Source of the DNA: Pseudomonadota bacterium
GTDB taxonomy: Bacteria > Pseudomonadota > Alphaproteobacteria > Puniceispirillales > Marisalimonadaceae
Assembly (NCBI GenBank): GCA_027625145.1
Contig: JAQBXK010000013.1
Location: 1 to 48,840 of the forward strand
Direction: 5' to 3'
Length of the DNA: 48,840 bases
In this document: in pieces, positions 46,301 through 48,840 of the stretch
Layout of the letters: the number at the start of each line of letters is the position of its first letter
Numbering within the stretch: position 1 is the stretch's first letter
Position numbers and translations under genes: made by a program
Notes under the pieces: generated by a model
Database searches by the model: none
What the model was told of the DNA's origin: nothing
The model's input: the letters and a program-made list of their open reading frames with translations, nothing else

Positions 46301-47304
46301 ATTCATTTGTTCAAGCAGATAGTTCTACAACAAGAAAATACGGTGGAACTGGTCTAGGTCTTACAATTTCAAAACAATTAGCTATTTTGATGGGTGGTGA
46401 TGTAGTTGTTAACAGCCAATTAGGAAAAGGAACAATATTTACAGCTACTTTCCTTGCAGATTTTCTTGGCGCCTCAGAATCTCTAAAAAATTTAAACACT
46501 CAAACTCAATCGTTAATACAAAATGTAGTTTCGTTAGATAACAGCTCAGGTAAAACAGTTTTAATTATTGATGATGATCCTACTGTAAGTGAACTTATGA
46601 AAAGACAGCTCTTAAAAGAGAGCTATAATGTAGTTATTGCAACAAACGGTAAAGAAGGAATTCGACTAGCAAGAGATCTTAAACCGGATGTAATTACGTT
46701 AGATATTCTAATGCCAGAAATGGATGGTTGGTCTGTGCTAAGAACTTTAAAAGCAGACCCTGAAGTATCAGACATTCCTGTAATTATGGCATCAATTCTA
46801 GATGAAAAGAATAAAGGGTTTTCTCTTGGGGCTGCTGATTTCTTATCTAAACCAGTTCAAAAAGAATATTTAATGAAATCTATAAGAAATCTAATTGGAG
46901 ACAGAGAAAATTTAAAAATATGTCTGATTGAAGATGACGATAGTCTTAGGTTTACAATTAAAGAAATACTTGAGAAGCAAGGTGTAAAAGTTATTGATGC
47001 TGAAAATGGTAAGATAGGAATGTCCATTTTACAAAATGAAGACATAAAACCTGATTTAATATTATTAGACTTGATGATGCCAATAATGAATGGCTTTGAA
47101 TTTTTAAAAATAATTAGAGAAACCGAACTAAGCTCTATTCCAATTTTGGTTTTAACTGGTGCAGACTTAAATGAAGAGGAACGAAAATTTTTATCAGGAG
47201 AGACACATAGAATTCTTGAGAAAAGTGATGACACGCTTTCGACAATTATTAATGAAGTCGGAAACGTAATCAAAGCTTCTTCTAAAAAAGGAGATGGTAA
47301 TTGA
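43339..47304 (+). CDS. Hybrid histidine kinase with about six PAS-like units and two receiver domains
   Basis: A 1321-residue cytoplasmic sensor kinase with no transmembrane segment. The start is TTG, supported by AGGAGA about six bases upstream. Six PAS_7-like units begin near residues 5, 134, 262, 401, 529 and 668. Each opens with a 'WDK.DN/H' core and ends with a 'DIT(D/E)(L/I)' plus a linker coiled coil. HisKA follows with H823 (MSHELRTP) and HATPase_c with N942, DTGIG (973-977) and GGTGLGL. Receiver domain 1 has phospho-acceptor D1122, receiver 2 D1244. The last four bases overlap the next response regulator (TTGA). It is large and modular and should be the sensor of the island. Confidence 0.93.
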   Translation: MDIDIKLAESLINAFDSEDTAIILWDKNDNVMYRNKKTSERWLKLNLDFEIGQNFFDRLKKINDLKLLSNEENDLRKNNYIKAKSSGNSKEFVIKGPTGRWVQIKDTPTSEGNMLTLMTNVTDVIDKDIERQKLSIAIDNFPGGVMFWDGDDNLIVSNKKNTELQKKLGVNFVLEKGVSYEKMYREQVKENLYSIPKNIHQETFIQERLEERAKLKSNIREINILDGSVILANEIKFDDGSLLSVYTDITNFKKQEVEFKLLADAIEIIPNMLMLWDKNNHLIMANERARDIQKRMGIDLKSGVSRFDMLEAGFKSGSILDNEGLSAREWVNKRKEKIINLKGREIVETRVKVDDEEFDILGSFTRLADGGTLQIWTDISDIRKKEREIEENQKKIREAEEKVSNAINSMPHGVTMWDKDDNLLMINDYGKKVWEKGGIKLKPGSSYSEYVEVQKKSNFLIFQNQNQKNHYYKNAVKKRKNLKGIVTVETPSFYDGSIWQNTTNRLDDGTVFSILSNITDLKKRESSLKQLSDAIEVTPNAILLWDKDHKLVMGNKVARKIQKDLEYELKPGILRKDMLENIIKKGFLVIPDGMTSEEYFNKRDSIRTSSESNFYEIAFTNGSFWIVNDTKLRDGGFLQVYSDITEIKEKEKEIEDAKDQIKETEQKMSDALNSMPHGITMWDKNDNLSFANNFARNIQNGAGMNFEIGVSYIDYTKKQKENKFLKFDSEEEENSYFENVVENRKKIKDEITIQTPEFYNGTFWNATSTRLNDGGLFSIFSNITELKKREDELNKTISELDIAREKANAANQTKSQFLANMSHELRTPLNAIIGLTEMLKEDAVDDGLDDFIEPLDRVFNAGKHLLTLINDVLDLSKIEAGRVELYNETFELRQVLDDVLKTSSTLASKNNNELLIEYHTNQDFVTADQTRLKQVILNLISNACKFTEEGKIIVSVNKVLQDGGDLISIDVSDTGIGMSEEQMAKLFNSFVQADSSTTRKYGGTGLGLTISKQLAILMGGDVVVNSQLGKGTIFTATFLADFLGASESLKNLNTQTQSLIQNVVSLDNSSGKTVLIIDDDPTVSELMKRQLLKESYNVVIATNGKEGIRLARDLKPDVITLDILMPEMDGWSVLRTLKADPEVSDIPVIMASILDEKNKGFSLGAADFLSKPVQKEYLMKSIRNLIGDRENLKICLIEDDDSLRFTIKEILEKQGVKVIDAENGKIGMSILQNEDIKPDLILLDLMMPIMNGFEFLKIIRETELSSIPILVLTGADLNEEERKFLSGETHRILEKSDDTLSTIINEVGNVIKASSKKGDGN

Positions 47305-47675
47305 CAAAAATTTTATATGTAGAGGATAACGAAGATAACGTTTATATGTTATCTAGACGTCTTAAAAGAAAAGGTTTTGATATTGTTATTGCAGTTGACG
47401 GTGAGCAGGGCGTAGAAATGGCATCATCAGAAAAGCCAGATTTAATTTTGATGGATTTAAGTCTTCCTAAAATGGATGGTTGGACAGCAACAAAACATAT
47501 AAAAGGTAATAAAAACCTTAAATCAATTCCAATTATAGCTCTTTCTGCACATGCAATGGAAGAACATAAAAAAAGAGCTCTAGAAAGTGGATGTGATGAT
47601 TATGATACAAAACCAGTTGATATTGATAGATTGCTCTCAAAAATCTCAAAACAATTAGGAAGTACTGATGATTAA
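47301..47675 (+). CDS. Single-domain response regulator
   Basis: A 124-residue receiver domain without an output domain, of the CheY/DivK type. The acidic pocket is in YVEDNEDN, the phospho-acceptor is D52 (LILMDLSLP), the threonine/serine is in IALSAHAM, and the lysine is in DYDTKPVD. The start is TTG overlapping the kinase stop codon. It is likely phosphorylated by the preceding hybrid kinase, or passes the phosphate on. Its end overlaps the next gene by eight bases, so translation of the three genes is coupled. Confidence 0.93.
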   Translation: MTKILYVEDNEDNVYMLSRRLKRKGFDIVIAVDGEQGVEMASSEKPDLILMDLSLPKMDGWTATKHIKGNKNLKSIPIIALSAHAMEEHKKRALESGCDDYDTKPVDIDRLLSKISKQLGSTDD

Positions 47676-48708
47676 TAAAGAAGATGCAAATATACTTATT
47701 GTCGATGATATTGAAAATAATAGATACACTCTAGAAAGAAGACTAAAGAGAGATGGTTATACTAACATCTTTTTAGCTGAAGGAGGTAAGTCTGCATTAG
47801 ATATGGCTTCTGAAAATAAATTTGATCTTATACTTCTTGATTTAATGATGCCTGATATGAGTGGTCTTGAGGTTCTTAAGTATTTAAAAGGTGACCCTAT
47901 GCAGCGATCAACTCCAGTCATCATGGTTACAGCATCAGACGAAGTTGAGACTGCTGCTGAATGCATTATCAACGGTGCGGATGATTTTATAACCAAACCA
48001 TTTAATGGAACTTTATTAAAAGCAAGAGTAGGTGCTAGCCTTGAGAAAAAAAGACTAAGGGATACAGAAGAAAATTACTTAGAAAGAGTGGAAACAGATA
48101 AAAAACGTTCACAGCAAATACTTAAAACTGTTATGCCGACTTCAGTTGCTAATGAGTTACAATCTTCAGGAAAGGTAAGATCACGAAGATATGATGATGT
48201 GGCTATATTTATTTGTGACTTAGTTGGTTTTACTTCTTTTTGTGAAAAGAATGATCCTGAGCTGGTAGTAGAAACTCTTCAGGCACTTGTTGAAAAATTT
48301 GAAAATACTTTTGAAGAATTTGGTTTAGAAAAAATTAAAACAGTGGGCGATGCAATTGTTGCCGTAGCTGGTTTATCTTCTCATACTACTTCTCCGATAA
48401 AATCATGTGTGGATTGTGCACATAAAATTAGAGAAATAGCTAATTCTGCTTCCATTCCCTGGAATTTGCATCTTGGTATACATTCTGGTTCTCTAGTTGC
48501 AGGAACAATAGGAACTAAAACTGTTCAATTTGATATATTAGGAAAAACAGTCAACGTAGCTTTCAATATCTGTGATATTTCAGAGGCAAATCAAATTTTG
48601 ATTTCTAGTGAAGCTTGGATGACAGCTAGAAATGAAATTAAAGTAAAATCAATAGGTCTGAAAAGATTAAAAAGTGGTCAAGATATTGAAATGTTAGAGT
48701 GCATCTAA
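47668..48708 (+). CDS. Response regulator with class III adenylate cyclase output domain
   Basis: A 346-residue protein with an N-terminal receiver (acceptor D58 in [13 protein letters not shown], lysine in FITKPF), a helical linker (about 125-170) and a class III cyclase domain (about 172-340). Metal aspartates D184 (FICDLVGFTSF) and D228 (KTVGDA) and adenine-type K224 and D289 are present. The transition-state pair normally reading N-x-x-x-R is N296 and then asparagine N300 (VNVAFNICD), so the arginine is missing. Reduced activity, a regulatory role or another product is possible. It ends the operon of MBL, CNB, kinase, regulator and cyclase. Confidence 0.92.
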   Translation: MINKEDANILIVDDIENNRYTLERRLKRDGYTNIFLAEGGKSALDMASENKFDLILLDLMMPDMSGLEVLKYLKGDPMQRSTPVIMVTASDEVETAAECIINGADDFITKPFNGTLLKARVGASLEKKRLRDTEENYLERVETDKKRSQQILKTVMPTSVANELQSSGKVRSRRYDDVAIFICDLVGFTSFCEKNDPELVVETLQALVEKFENTFEEFGLEKIKTVGDAIVAVAGLSSHTTSPIKSCVDCAHKIREIANSASIPWNLHLGIHSGSLVAGTIGTKTVQFDILGKTVNVAFNICDISEANQILISSEAWMTARNEIKVKSIGLKRLKSGQDIEMLECI

Positions 48709-48775
48709 TTATCTTACAAAGAGTATTTATGCTTTTTAGATCTTATTTAATCTTTATTTTTGCTAGGATTTTCAA

Positions 48776-48840
48776 ATGATTGAAGATATCAATTTAAAAA
48801 TTAAAAATGAAAAACAAGATGCTTCCTCTCTTTTTCAAAA
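48776..48840 (+). CDS. Start of a coding sequence cut by the window end
   Basis: An ATG preceded by AGGA seven bases upstream opens a frame that runs to the end of the window (21 codons, MIEDINLKIKNEKQDASSLF...). There is too little sequence to name the product. It lies 67 bases after the receiver-cyclase gene and could belong to the same transcript. Confidence 0.5.
   Translation, partial: MIEDINLKIKNEKQDASSLFQ

Noticed and set aside
46857-47273. 138-codon antisense ORF under the second receiver domain of the kinase
   Set aside because: Complement of a strongly conserved receiver domain; serine/isoleucine-rich low-complexity product with no motif.
48729-48779. 16-codon ORF ending in an ATGA overlap with the last partial gene
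   Set aside because: Too short and without a ribosome-binding site; the overlap is likely chance.

Overview
The window looks like a piece of chromosome from a low-GC marine alphaproteobacterium (I estimate roughly 30% G+C by eye). Placement rests on gene families and order. It carries hdaA, an EipB/DUF1849 protein, an alphaproteobacterial COX4_pro_2 peptide, a pseudo-dihydroorotase next to pyrB, and a DUF1127 gene followed by CCUCC-loop RNAs. A HIMB59/AEGEAN-169-like or Pelagibacterales-like organism is my best guess, but that is inference. Genes are tightly packed: many start and stop codons overlap, several convergent pairs overlap or nearly touch, and no gene-free stretch exceeds about 270 bases. 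I saw no tRNA, rRNA, CRISPR array, insertion sequence or prophage.

Region 1 (1-23.3 kb) is housekeeping. It holds lptF (cut by the window edge), pepA, a 47-codon ORF, ndk, a tiny cytochrome oxidase subunit IV, purN-purM, DUF2066, an AI-2E/PerM-type membrane protein, hdaA, rnd, an EipB-like periplasmic protein, rpmG, rnr, topA, plsY, the pseudo-dihydroorotase, pyrB, ruvX, gatCAB and a DMT exporter. Several small genes here (lptF, COX4_pro_2, rpmG, the 47-codon ORF) were found by direct translation.

Region 2 (23.5-33.8 kb) is accessory metabolism and transport. It contains a ketopantoate-reductase-like gene, a gamma-glutamyltransferase/aspartate dehydrogenase pair transcribed divergently from a tripartite tricarboxylate transporter (tctC-tctB-tctA), a cupin dioxygenase-like gene, DUF1127, an MFS transporter and an SDR. 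An intercistronic hairpin separates tctC from tctBA. Directly downstream of DUF1127 are two hairpins, each exposing UUCCUCCC in its loop, and then a strong intrinsic terminator. This is the architecture of the 'cuckoo'/CcsR small RNAs of Rhodobacter and relatives.

Region 3 (33.8-40.7 kb) has a thiazole-branch thiamin operon (thiO-thiS-thiG-thiE-thiF/rhodanese), then an acyl-CoA dehydrogenase paired with an ADP-forming acyl-CoA synthetase.

Region 4 (40.7-48.8 kb) is a compact signalling island. In order: a class III adenylate cyclase fused to an alpha/beta-hydrolase, a metallo-beta-lactamase-fold hydrolase, a stand-alone cyclic-nucleotide-binding protein, a 1321-residue hybrid histidine kinase with about six PAS-like units and two receiver domains, a single-domain response regulator, and a receiver-cyclase fusion whose transition-state arginine appears to be replaced by asparagine. 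Together they could form a local sensor, writer, reader and possibly eraser circuit for cyclic nucleotides coupled to phosphorelay. This island and the DUF1127/cuckoo-like RNA locus are the two most interesting parts of the window.
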